Below are positions 51,239 through 58,357 of a stretch of DNA of 64,000 bases, one piece after another (position 1 is the first letter of the stretch; every line of letters starts with the position of its first letter). The notes under the pieces are model-generated. The model was given only the letters and a program-made list of their open reading frames with translations. It was not told the DNA's origin and did not search any database. This DNA comes from Haladaptatus caseinilyticus (GTDB lineage: Archaea; Halobacteriota; Halobacteria; Halobacteriales; Haladaptataceae), in NCBI RefSeq assembly GCF_026248685.1, contig NZ_CP111038.1:62001-126000 (forward strand), in the 5' to 3' direction. The position numbers and the translations under genes are program-made.

Positions 51239-53338
51239 TTAGAGAAACGAGTTGAGACTGACTTCGTCATAACTCGCGAGAAATTGCTTAATGCGTTTCT
51301 CACGCCAGCCTAGCGGTGACAACACACTCGCCGCAGCGCGAATCAACAACTCCCGATAGAACCCGACATCATACACGTCTAATTCTTCACTCGCCAACAG
51401 CACCCGTTCTCGCGATTTCTTCGCATCATCAACCACAACATACGACACACTCTGACCTGGCGACCGCGCCAACCCCAAATCAGCCGCCCGCTCTAACGCC
51501 GCTACACTCCGCGTCGATTGCGTGTAGTCCTCCTTCTTCTTCGAAACGCGATTCGTAATCACCAACTCACTCGGACCGACCGCCCCTCGCTCAAGTCGAT
51601 CAACCCACGACCGTAGTTCCTCACAAACCGCCTCTGGATCACGATACGCATCGACCGCTCGAATCAACGTTTGCTGCGCCTCGTCGATATACGAGGGCGT
51701 ACTTCGCTGACGACACTCGATACCTCGATACTTGTACTCATCTTCGCCAGCGACCTTTCCGAAATACTTCGTCAACGCACCAGCATCCGAATCACGCAAC
51801 GGCACGAACGATATCCAGTCGTAGTGGGCTTCATGCTCAAGCCGAATTGCCACCTCTTCAGAAATCTCAGAGACAAGCTTAGACAACGAGGTCTGTTCCT
51901 CGCCGTCGATTGGCGTCACCCACACGCTATCGACGATCCCATGCACAATGCGCCACCCGTTCTCCTCGAGCACTGCTTTCGTCTCCAACAGAATCTCCCG
52001 TGCATACGCATTGATCGCTTCGTGGCACTCGATCCGCCCGAATTTCGCATTCGAAAACCCCTGATAACCGAAACACGACACTAGAATCCACTTGATCGCA
52101 CTGGACTGGCCTTCCAGTTCATCGCGACGTTCTTCATCCTCAGTCTCGCGAATCTCGGCTTTGATCGCATCACGGTCCTCGATCAACGGCTCAAGCACGT
52201 CCGGAAGATACCCCCGCTCGTCACAAATCGAATACCCGATGCCCGGCACGTCCTCCCGACCAGCATGGCACTCACACCGAATCTTCTCGGGACTCACGTT
52301 CCGCGTGACGATGATATTGGGATACAGCGAGGAGAAGTCGAGTTCGTGGACATCCTCGTGTAACCCAACATCCGGCGCGAACGTGAACCCACCCCGGTCG
52401 GCATCGTGCAGTTGGCGCATCGTCTTGAACTTCTCGTGCCGCCACGACCGCCAGGGCACGAGCACATCGCGCTCGCGAGCTTCCTGGATCTGGATCCCGG
52501 TCAGAATATTCCCGATCGATGACCACGCTAACTCCTGCAGTGGCTTACCCGACTGTTCGACGAGATACAGACAGCCGTCGAGGTTTGTCTGATTCCACAT
52601 GAACGTATTCGAGCCGTCGATGATCACCCGCCCAGGAAGATTGTAGCGTGCTGGAGAGTGCCCGACTTGCCCGTAGCTTTCGTAGGTTGATTCACCTGCC
52701 AACTGCTGCCACCCTGGACGTCGTCCAAGCTGGAACTCCACGTCGAGCCGATCGGCCTGCTGGAACAGGACTGGAATGAGGTCGCTCGTATTTAAGAACA
52801 GAACGTCGGGGTCAACACGCTCAACACGAGCCGACAGTGTGGTTAGCACGTCCTCCCCACTCCCGGTCACCGTCTCATCCTCGATCGTGAGTTCCGTGAC
52901 TTGATCACTCGCAAGCTCCGTCTCCGAGACAGCAATCTGCATCTCCGAGAGTTCGCGGGTCGGGAGTGGGTCAATCTCCGTTTCGAGACAGTAGCGAAAC
53001 TCCCGCGAGAAATCGACGTTGTAGCAGCGATACTCACCAGGCGAACCCCACTTGCTCACCATTCGGGCCACCGAGTTGACCGCCTTGAGGTCAACCACAT
53101 CCACTCGAAGTACTTGCTCGGGAACGTGGCGGAAGCTCACGCGTTCATCAACCGTAGCAACCCGACCAACAGCGGGATGGTCACGGAGTGCAGCACGCGC
53201 TGTGGAAAAATCACCGTCACCATGAACAGAGACGTAGATTGTCGGCGTATACGACTCATCGACTTCACACTCCACCCCCATCTCGGTCACCGACCAGGTG
53301 AGGACGTCGCCGTCGAGGTAGTCGATTTTGTACACCAT
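51239..53338 (-). CDS. Family-B DNA polymerase, plasmid type
   Basis: 699 residues. Polymerase motif A: ELDFSSLYPNIIVTRNVSPE (about 52290-52345). Motif B: AIKWILVSCFGYQGFSNAKF (about 52030-52095). Motif C: HGIVDSVWVTP (about 51915-51950), where the usual DTDS is reduced to VDS, retaining one Asp. The N-terminal exonuclease region is short and its acidic residues are not obvious, so proofreading may be absent. Shorter than chromosomal haloarchaeal PolB (about 850-900 residues without inteins). Probably a mobile-element polymerase. Starts 4 bases after a small upstream gene with which it is cotranscribed. Confidence 0.82.
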   Translation of the reverse strand: MVYKIDYLDGDVLTWSVTEMGVECEVDESYTPTIYVSVHGDGDFSTARAALRDHPAVGRVATVDERVSFRHVPEQVLRVDVVDLKAVNSVARMVSKWGSPGEYRCYNVDFSREFRYCLETEIDPLPTRELSEMQIAVSETELASDQVTELTIEDETVTGSGEDVLTTLSARVERVDPDVLFLNTSDLIPVLFQQADRLDVEFQLGRRPGWQQLAGESTYESYGQVGHSPARYNLPGRVIIDGSNTFMWNQTNLDGCLYLVEQSGKPLQELAWSSIGNILTGIQIQEARERDVLVPWRSWRHEKFKTMRQLHDADRGGFTFAPDVGLHEDVHELDFSSLYPNIIVTRNVSPEKIRCECHAGREDVPGIGYSICDERGYLPDVLEPLIEDRDAIKAEIRETEDEERRDELEGQSSAIKWILVSCFGYQGFSNAKFGRIECHEAINAYAREILLETKAVLEENGWRIVHGIVDSVWVTPIDGEEQTSLSKLVSEISEEVAIRLEHEAHYDWISFVPLRDSDAGALTKYFGKVAGEDEYKYRGIECRQRSTPSYIDEAQQTLIRAVDAYRDPEAVCEELRSWVDRLERGAVGPSELVITNRVSKKKEDYTQSTRSVAALERAADLGLARSPGQSVSYVVVDDAKKSRERVLLASEELDVYDVGFYRELLIRAAASVLSPLGWREKRIKQFLASYDEVSLNSFL

Positions 53339-53342
53339 CGCC

Positions 53343-53591
53343 TCATCCCTGACCGTTCAAATCGTCCTCGACGTGATCAAGCCGGTCTTCCAAATCGTCG
53401 AGTTGTCGCTGCTGTTCGATGAGGATCGAGATGAGGATCGGCGTCTCGACGAACAATGGCTTGTGGACCGTGCTGGGATCGGTATGCAACTGAGCATACT
53501 CGAAGAGTCGATCAAAGACTGCTTGATCAGTCGGTCGAAGCGCTCGTCGATACTCGTCCCATCCTGCTTCAATATGGCTGGTTTGGCTCAT
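53343..53591 (-). CDS. Small coiled-coil protein upstream of polB
   Basis: 82 residues: EAGWDEYRRALRPTDQAVFD, then ILISILIEQQRQLDDLEDRL, a helical protein ending in a short coiled coil. The stop lies 4 bases before the polymerase ATG, so they form an operon; similar small genes often precede this polymerase type in haloarchaea. May be a polymerase accessory protein. Confidence 0.65.
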   Translation of the reverse strand: MSQTSHIEAGWDEYRRALRPTDQAVFDRLFEYAQLHTDPSTVHKPLFVETPILISILIEQQRQLDDLEDRLDHVEDDLNGQG

Positions 53592-53720
53592 TGCAGGTAA
53601 ACACGACTACCAAGATCCCCTTAGGCAAGCCAGGGTCGCTTCCGAATATTCCAATACAGAACGTATCAACATCGACCAGTCCGAGTGACTACCGTGCTGG
53701 GCAGCGCAGCAAAGGGTGGA

Positions 53721-53984
53721 TCACTCGCTCTCCATTGGTGGTGGAGCCTGGTCCATGTCATCAATAGAAACCCACCGGACACTCACGCTGTCTCTGACCA
53801 TTCGGCCACGTTGAGTCCCACATTTTGTGCACCAAATCTCGATGAAGACGAGCTGATGTGGAACGAATTGGCCGATACATTTGTGCTGAATTCCACATCG
53901 GTCTGACTGACAGCTGGAACGAGGGTATCGATAGTTCGATTCCGCCTCAGCTGACGCAGTTTGACGCGACTCTACCGCGGTCAA
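53721..53984 (-). CDS. Possible small zinc-binding protein
   Basis: The C-terminal 50 residues (QLVFIEIWCTKCGTQRGRMV, then RDSVSVRWVSIDDMDQ) look like a real small protein with a WCTKCG knuckle. The N-terminal extension seems non-conserved, and the correct start is unclear. Could be a fragment. Confidence 0.4.
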   Translation of the reverse strand: MTAVESRQTASAEAESNYRYPRSSCQSDRCGIQHKCIGQFVPHQLVFIEIWCTKCGTQRGRMVRDSVSVRWVSIDDMDQAPPPMESE

Positions 53985-54095
53985 TCAGGATCAGAACGTT
54001 CGGCAAGGGCGGTGGAATCCGATACTGTTCCATCCGTTTCCGATTCGGATTTCCGAAAGTCCGGTTCTCGACGGGCAAGGCATTGAACAGGATTA

Positions 54096-54116
54096 GGTTA
54101 GTATATTATACTAACC
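54096..54116. promoter_or_regulatory. 21-base perfect palindrome with TATA core
   Basis: Arms GGTTAGTATA and TATACTAACC around one central base. The same motif, slightly shorter, is at 13326-13344 and 48637-48655. It lies 80 bases upstream of a hairpin leader and the small zinc genes, and probably is an operator-promoter. Confidence 0.6.
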
Positions 54117-54194
54117 ACAGACACAAGATATCGGCAGTGAATCGTGTTAAACGCGCTCGTTAATTGACAATTTGACCTAACCCAGGCGTTTTTT

Positions 54195-54217
54195 CGCCCC
54201 CTAAGGGGTGCGGGGCG
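54195..54217 (+). promoter_or_regulatory. Hairpin leader E1 (CGCCCC...GGGTGC...GGGGCG)
   Basis: T-run followed by CGCCCC, CTAAGGGGTGC, GGGGCG. The C-run can pair with the inner GGGG (tight loop CTAA) or with the outer GGGGCG, but not both. The 40 bases after it (gagcgtctcga...agtgatt) are shared with E2 at 58.2 kb. Precedes the small zinc-ribbon gene. Confidence 0.55.
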
Positions 54218-54252
54218 TTCCAGACTGAGCGTCTCGATGAAGAGTGATTTCG

Positions 54253-54429
54253 ATGATACGCAGCAACAGCTACGCGACCGGCTTCGATGAAGACGTACCG
54301 AGCGAACTAACCAACCAGTGTCCCAGATGTGGCGGCCGGGTCACTACGAACGTGGTTGTGACCAGCTGTGAGGACTGTAGGCTTGTTATCGACGACCAGT
54401 GGCCTGTTCAGGGAGCGAAATTTGCATGA
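54253..54429 (+). CDS. Small TFB-like zinc-ribbon protein
   Basis: 58 residues from ATG 54253 (a GTG at 54244 is possible). LTNQCPRCGGRVTTNVVVTS, then CEDCRLVIDDQ matches the N-terminal zinc ribbon of transcription factor B (CPxCGG...CEDCGLVI), but the rest of TFB is missing. It may be a truncated tfb gene or a stand-alone ribbon that competes for RNA polymerase. Overlaps the next gene by ATGA, so both are expressed together. Confidence 0.6.
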   Translation: MIRSNSYATGFDEDVPSELTNQCPRCGGRVTTNVVVTSCEDCRLVIDDQWPVQGAKFA

Positions 54430-54572
54430 GAGATCTCTTGACGCAGCTTCTTGGCCGGTCACAAAGCACCGTCATTGCGGAGTGTCGCCAGTGTGGTACA
54501 GTGGTTGAGGTCGAGGCGACCAACTGTCCGAACTGTGACCACGATGGGATCGCAGTCTATCGATTTGATTAA
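54426..54572 (+). CDS. Small CPxCG-type zinc-finger protein
   Basis: 48 residues: AECRQCGTVVEVEATNCPNC with CxxC...CPxC, as in the very short zinc-finger proteins abundant in haloarchaea. Start ATG 54426 overlaps the previous stop. Role unknown; possibly protein or nucleic-acid binding. Confidence 0.65.
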   Translation: MRDLLTQLLGRSQSTVIAECRQCGTVVEVEATNCPNCDHDGIAVYRFD

Positions 54573-54649
54573 CAACTCTTGGATAGCCTCCCAGTGTGCT
54601 TGTAAAGCTAAACCGAAACCTCATATATATGGATTCACTATTACTTACC

Positions 54650-55588
54650 ATGGTAGGGAAAGCACAGCTTCGGGTTCTTGGCGCAGTATCCGATGAACAA
54701 TCACTTACGGCGCTGCATGAGCAGACGGGATACAGCATGAGTCGCATCCACGAGGTTGTTGAAGGACTCGAAGCGGATGGTCTCGTCGTCACCCGGCATG
54801 GCGACCGTAATCGCCGACTCGTTTCTCCGGTTGAAACCACTGTCTACACAACGTACCGGCGACTACAAGTCCAACACCCTCATATCGACTTCCCAGCACT
54901 CCTCTCGCATCGTACACTACACGTCTGCTGGTTTCTAGATCAGCCACGAACGGTTCGTGAAATCACCGATCGTCTTCCGATAACACGCCAACGTGTGTAT
55001 CAGCTGCTCAAGCCATTACGAGAGCGCGCAATCATAACCAAGGATGGACCACGATTCGAGATCGCTGATGATCTCGGCGAACTCGTCGCCTTCGCACACG
55101 CGGTCGTCGAGCATGAACACCAACAGCGGGCACGAACCCTCGCATCGAGTGCAACTGTCCTTTGGTGTACGCCTGCTGAAGCCCTCGTTGCCGTCGAAAC
55201 TGAGGACGACCGGGAGCGGTTAGTCGAGACGAACCGGTGGATTGTAACGGGACTTGCTCGATTCGCGGGCTATGGACTCCAGTTCTTCTCGGCGAACCAG
55301 CCTCCGCTGTTTTACTCTGAACTCGACACCGAGTTGAGCGTCGAACAACTCGTCTGCCATACACTCCGGACAGGTACTGACCAACGGCGAACGAGCTATG
55401 CACTCCTCTTGGTTGTTAGTGCAGGCTACGATGAAGACCGACTCCGAACCATTGCAGCCGACTACGACCTCGAATCGATCGTCGAGGAGATGCTCTCGTT
55501 TCTACAGAGCGAGGCGGTCGATTCAAGATATATTCCGACTGAACGTGATTTCGAGATGCTCAAACAACAGTACGAGGTGACTGCATGA
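54650..55588 (+). CDS. Winged-helix regulator paired with nucleotidyltransferase
   Basis: 312 residues from ATG 54650 (alternative 54629). Two winged helices: AQLRVLGAVSDEQSLTALHE with YSMSRIHEVVEGLEADGLVV, then RTVREITDRLPITRQRVYQL. A beta-rich C-terminal domain follows (ATVLWCTPAEALVAVETEDD, AGYGLQFFSANQPP). The gene overlaps the downstream nucleotidyltransferase by ATGA, the arrangement of a known haloarchaeal pair (wHTH plus DUF6036). Probably antitoxin/repressor of a toxin-antitoxin unit. Confidence 0.7.
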   Translation: MVGKAQLRVLGAVSDEQSLTALHEQTGYSMSRIHEVVEGLEADGLVVTRHGDRNRRLVSPVETTVYTTYRRLQVQHPHIDFPALLSHRTLHVCWFLDQPRTVREITDRLPITRQRVYQLLKPLRERAIITKDGPRFEIADDLGELVAFAHAVVEHEHQQRARTLASSATVLWCTPAEALVAVETEDDRERLVETNRWIVTGLARFAGYGLQFFSANQPPLFYSELDTELSVEQLVCHTLRTGTDQRRTSYALLLVVSAGYDEDRLRTIAADYDLESIVEEMLSFLQSEAVDSRYIPTERDFEMLKQQYEVTA

Positions 55589-56446
55589 CCGTCTTTCGTG
55601 GCCGTGAGGCAGTCGTCTCGTTCCTACAGGACGTGAACGACGAGTTGAACCAAGATGTCGCAGTCTATCTCGTGGGCGGAAGCGCAATGACGGCACACAG
55701 TCTGAAAGATCAGACGAAAGATATCGATCTTGTTCTCGGTGTTTCGACGGAATTCGAACACCTTCGGGATGCACTGCTCGAAATGGGATTCAACATCGAT
55801 AGTGAACCGACAGCTGCATTCGACGATGTTGGTCGTACGTTCCAACTGTCGAGTGACATGGGCGTACAAGTTGATCTGTTCGAAGAGCAAATCGTGGGGC
55901 AAACTTCGGTTGTCAGCAACAATGCGGGATAGAGCAGAACACGTCTACACGGATACGTCCATCCGGGCATTTACATTGGCAAAAGAGGATATGTTTCTGC
56001 TGAAGGGTGTCGCTGGTCGTGGGTACGACCCCGAGGATATGCTGACGCTGATTCGGACGGGACTCTCGTTCGAAATAGTGCGTACAGAACTCGAGCAGCA
56101 ACTTCCCGTCAATAGAGGGACAGTCGAAGCACGACAGGTACTGGACTACGCACACCCACTGATGACGCTCGAACAGACGATATCACGGTTCGATGGTCTC
56201 CCATCCACGTTCACTGATGAGGTTGGACGACTTGCAGATCAGGCGTTCACCGAGCGGGAAGTCCTTGTTGCACTCACGGATGGCGAACGTCCTATAGACG
56301 ACGTCTGTCGTGAAATCGTTGATAAAGAACAGTCTGTGGATGATACCGATACTGTTGAGGCAGCTATCGACCGTCTTGAAGAGAAGCAGATCGTGGTACG
56401 TGAAAGAAAAAGGGTATCGATTGCCGAGTCTGTATCAATCTCATAA
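55585..56446 (+). pseudogene. DUF6036-type nucleotidyltransferase with a frameshift
   Basis: The first frame (55585-55932) shows the nucleotidyltransferase core: VAVYLVGGSAMTAHSLKDQT then KDIDLVLGVS and GVQVDLFEEQIVG, but then goes out of frame. Reading continues in another frame from about 55900 (KLRLSATMRDRAEHVYTDTS) to 56446. Removing one G from the GGGG at 55896-55899 restores a protein of about 286 residues. The C-terminus is helical (EREVLVALTDGERPIDDVCR). Enzymes of this type act as toxins that add nucleotides to RNA or protein. Decay or sequence error in a homopolymer. Confidence 0.7.
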
Positions 56447-56737
56447 CTAGTTTTCCTTTCTAGAGGTAGAGTCTCGATAAGCGTTGACAATGTACCATCT
56501 CCACTCGATGCTTCACATAGACGCTCGCTCATACCCCACTCGTATACCCAGTATAAAAATGACTATACGAATATAGACTTCGAAGGGTACCACAGAAATG
56601 CCCACGCGAGAGCTTCCGGACAAGACACCCGGAAGACATATCCCGAAACATTCGAATCTGTACTAATCTCCAGAAACGCTCCCAGTAGAGCCGAAGCTCG
56701 GGAATTCCGATTAAATACGAACACGTTCGCTCGTCAG
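56447..56737. other. Gap with probable decayed Fic coding sequence
   Basis: Frame with the downstream wing-helix fragment continues upstream as an open but poorly recognisable sequence (about 56580-56737), probably a decayed part of the same Fic-type gene. No other feature. Confidence 0.3.
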
Positions 56738-56962
56738 TTGCACCAATATCCATATTTCACAGCACCCGACCTTGTGAAGTACCTCGATGTCTCGCGTCGA
56801 CCCGCGTATAAGATTGCCGACGACCTCGAAGCGGATGGTCTCATCGAGGAGATCACTGGAAAACAACATGGAAAGGAGTACAAAGAGTCGATGTGTTCGA
56901 CATCCTCGAGTGAGAAGCAAACAGACAGGAGACGACGTACAGCTGTTTTTTGTACCCCCTGA
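56738..56962 (+). pseudogene. C-terminal winged helix of a Fic-family protein, fragment
   Basis: QYPYFTAPDLVKYLDVSRRP, then AYKIADDLEADGLIEEITGK, QHGKEYKES matches the C-terminal winged helix of haloarchaeal Fic-domain proteins. The catalytic Fic motif (HPFxxGNGR) is absent. The 3' end runs into the leader hairpin E3. Confidence 0.5.
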
Positions 56963-56976
56963 CGGGTGCGGGGTAC
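56952..56976 (+). promoter_or_regulatory. Hairpin leader E3 (GTACCCC...GGGGTAC)
   Basis: T-run, then GTACCCC, CTGACGGGTGC, GGGGTAC. The outer stem is perfect and shows compensating changes relative to E1 (CGCCCC/GGGGCG), while the inner GGGTGC is conserved. Ends 25 bases before the SWIM start. Confidence 0.55.
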
Positions 56977-57001
56977 GCTGTATGTGCCTCGTGGAGAGCC
57001 A

Positions 57002-57442
57002 ATGTCCAGTGAAAACCACGTCCTGTCCCATCTGAGGTACAGTAAGCGAGTCGCAAAGCGCGCCCAGTACGAAGCCCTCGAATGTTCACTCACAGCGAGG
57101 GGTGTCCTCGTTCGCAATACGAGTCACGCGAATCCAGTCGACCATGAATATCTCGTCACCGTTCGCGACGGGATACCGATTGCCTGTGAGTGTCCTGCGG
57201 ACGACCGTTACGATGGGGCATGCAAACATCGGGTTGGCGTTGCGATTCGAACACCACTCCTGCAGGCAGCGACAGACCACTCCCTCGTCGCAGACGGCGG
57301 GACACAGATTGAGAAGGATGCTGAAACCCATATAGAAGACAGTTACACGGATCAGCCAGCGGACTGTGACTGTGATGGGCTTGGTGGATTTCCGTGTTGG
57401 CCTTGTGTACGATCCGGGCGTCGCGATCTCCTGGAAGAGTAG
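57002..57442 (+). CDS. SWIM zinc-finger protein
   Basis: 146 residues from ATG 57002. N-terminal KRAQYEALECSLTARGVLVR corresponds to KRAQWEQFSFDVDAPGLIDV of the 18.4 kb copy. SWIM finger: CECPADDRYDGACKHRVGVA. C-terminal signature: DCDCDGLGGFPCWPCVRSGR. A linker of about 40 residues between them is longer than in the other copies. A hairpin leader precedes it. It is followed by another leader hairpin (57489) and the 163-residue protein gene, forming a unit repeated at 59.9-60.8 kb. Confidence 0.75.
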   Translation: MSSENHVLSHLRYSKRVAKRAQYEALECSLTARGVLVRNTSHANPVDHEYLVTVRDGIPIACECPADDRYDGACKHRVGVAIRTPLLQAATDHSLVADGGTQIEKDAETHIEDSYTDQPADCDCDGLGGFPCWPCVRSGRRDLLEE

Positions 57443-57488
57443 TACAAATCACGTGTGAATCTGCGCTTCTTGCAGGAGGATTTTATTA

Positions 57489-57511
57489 GCGCCGGCGATG
57501 GGTGCCGGCGC
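57489..57511 (+). promoter_or_regulatory. Hairpin leader E5 (GCGCCGGC-gatgggt-GCCGGCGC)
   Basis: Perfect 8-base stem with a 7-base loop containing GGGT; the sequence GGGTGC is shared with E1-E4. Preceded by cttcttgcagga and a T-rich stretch, also present in E6. Lies about 60 bases before the ATG of the 163-residue protein. Confidence 0.6.
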
Positions 57512-57571
57512 ACAAATGAAGTGTTGTGTGATGGAGTTGTGTCGAATCAGTGTGTTGGCAGGGTAACCAAA

Positions 57572-58063
57572 ATGCACCAGGTAATTTACGCACTCGTAGA
57601 GGCATCGACCGAAGAAACGGCACTTGCATGCGGAAAAGCAGCGTTCGACCGATTGGTCGGCGCTGGTCCTGACAATGCTGCCATCTTTGATTACTACGTC
57701 ACGTTTGACGATGAGCGGTCGTCCGTCGCAGGGAAAGCTCGGTGGGGCGAACTTCCGGTCGTCGCACCAGTCGACTCCGACGAAGGAACGGAACTCTTAG
57801 AACGTGGCTGGGAGGCAACCAGACAGGAGTTCAAACGAAATCTCGAGCGGGTAAGAACGGCGGTCACCGAGTTTAGTGACGATGAACTCATGCACGACAA
57901 AGATCTCTCTCGACACGCCTGTTACAATCTTGGCGCGTATCGTGGCCCGTCGCTCTACCTCTACACCGAGTTCGGCGACGCAATTCGTAATCGTGAACAC
58001 CTCGATCACGTGCTCGATGCCGACGAGCAACTGTGGATCATCCCGGCAGACGTCCACTATTAA
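57572..58063 (+). CDS. Conserved haloarchaeal 163-residue protein (copy 1)
   Basis: Begins MHQVIYALVEASTEETALAC; contains FDRLVGAGPDNAAIFDYYVT, LLERGWEATRQEFKRNLERV, ACYNLGAYRGPSLYLYTEFG and ends EQLWIIPADVHY. Alpha/beta with an overall ferredoxin-like look. I do not know the function; it is well conserved and repeated twice more here (60324-60815 intact; 62972-63274 truncated). It always follows a hairpin leader and, in both intact copies, is followed by a GATTAACCAAC inverted repeat. An upstream extension of the frame to 57455 includes the hairpin and is not the start. Confidence 0.72.
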   Translation: MHQVIYALVEASTEETALACGKAAFDRLVGAGPDNAAIFDYYVTFDDERSSVAGKARWGELPVVAPVDSDEGTELLERGWEATRQEFKRNLERVRTAVTEFSDDELMHDKDLSRHACYNLGAYRGPSLYLYTEFGDAIRNREHLDHVLDADEQLWIIPADVHY

Positions 58064-58094
58064 GCAACCAGTAGTCACATCCTCTTCGCTCAGC

Positions 58095-58139
58095 GATTAA
58101 CCAACACTAGCGGAACTTTGTGAGTAGTGTTGGTTAATC
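58095..58139. terminator. 15-base inverted repeat GATTAACCAACACTA
   Basis: Perfect arms at 58095-58109 and 58125-58139 with a 15-base loop, 32 bases after the stop of the 163-residue protein. Related to 60851-60891 after copy 2. Could be a terminator, or an operator of the following gene. Confidence 0.5.
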
Positions 58140-58182
58140 TGGGCAAAGTACCATTCTCCCGAGTTAATTACGAGCATTTTTT

Positions 58183-58205
58183 CGCCCCCTGAAGGGTGCG
58201 AGGCG
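58183..58205 (+). promoter_or_regulatory. Hairpin leader E2 (CGCCCC...GGGTGC...GAGGCG)
   Basis: T-run, CGCCCC, CTGAAGGGTGC, GAGGCG: same plan as E1 with one weakened outer pair. Its 3' flank (gagcgtctcga...cagtgatt) matches that of E1. It precedes the DUF234-type ATPase gene. Confidence 0.5.
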
Positions 58206-58284
58206 TTCGAAAGTGAGCGTCTCGACAAACAGTGATTCTTATGGTTTGAATATGAACCAGAAAGATGACTGTACTCGCAGTAAT

Positions 58285-58329
58285 GATACTTCAAAGTACG
58301 ATACTTCAGAGTACGGTTATACGAAGTAC
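58285..58329 (+). repeat. Three tandem 15-base repeats ending AGTAC
   Basis: GATACTTCAAAGTAC (58285-58299), GATACTTCAGAGTAC (58300-58314), GGTTATACGAAGTAC (58315-58329), immediately before the ATPase start. The GTAC and ATACTTC/GAAGTA halves are partly complementary, suggesting multiple operator half-sites. Confidence 0.5.
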
Positions 58330-58357
58330 TATATTGGGCGAGATGCTAGTGACGAGT

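Larger units (their letters stand above)
53985..54237. other. Regulatory gap with palindrome and hairpin leader
   Basis: Contains the 21-base palindrome at 54096-54116 and the GC-rich hairpin at 54195-54217, both listed separately. No gene. Confidence 0.4.

Noticed and set aside
58095-58139. Transposon end or attachment site
   Set aside because: The inverted repeats are hairpins after genes with no transposase or integrase nearby and no target-site duplication visible.
58285-58329. CRISPR-like repeats
   Set aside because: Units are 15 bases, contiguous and without spacers; no cas genes in the window.
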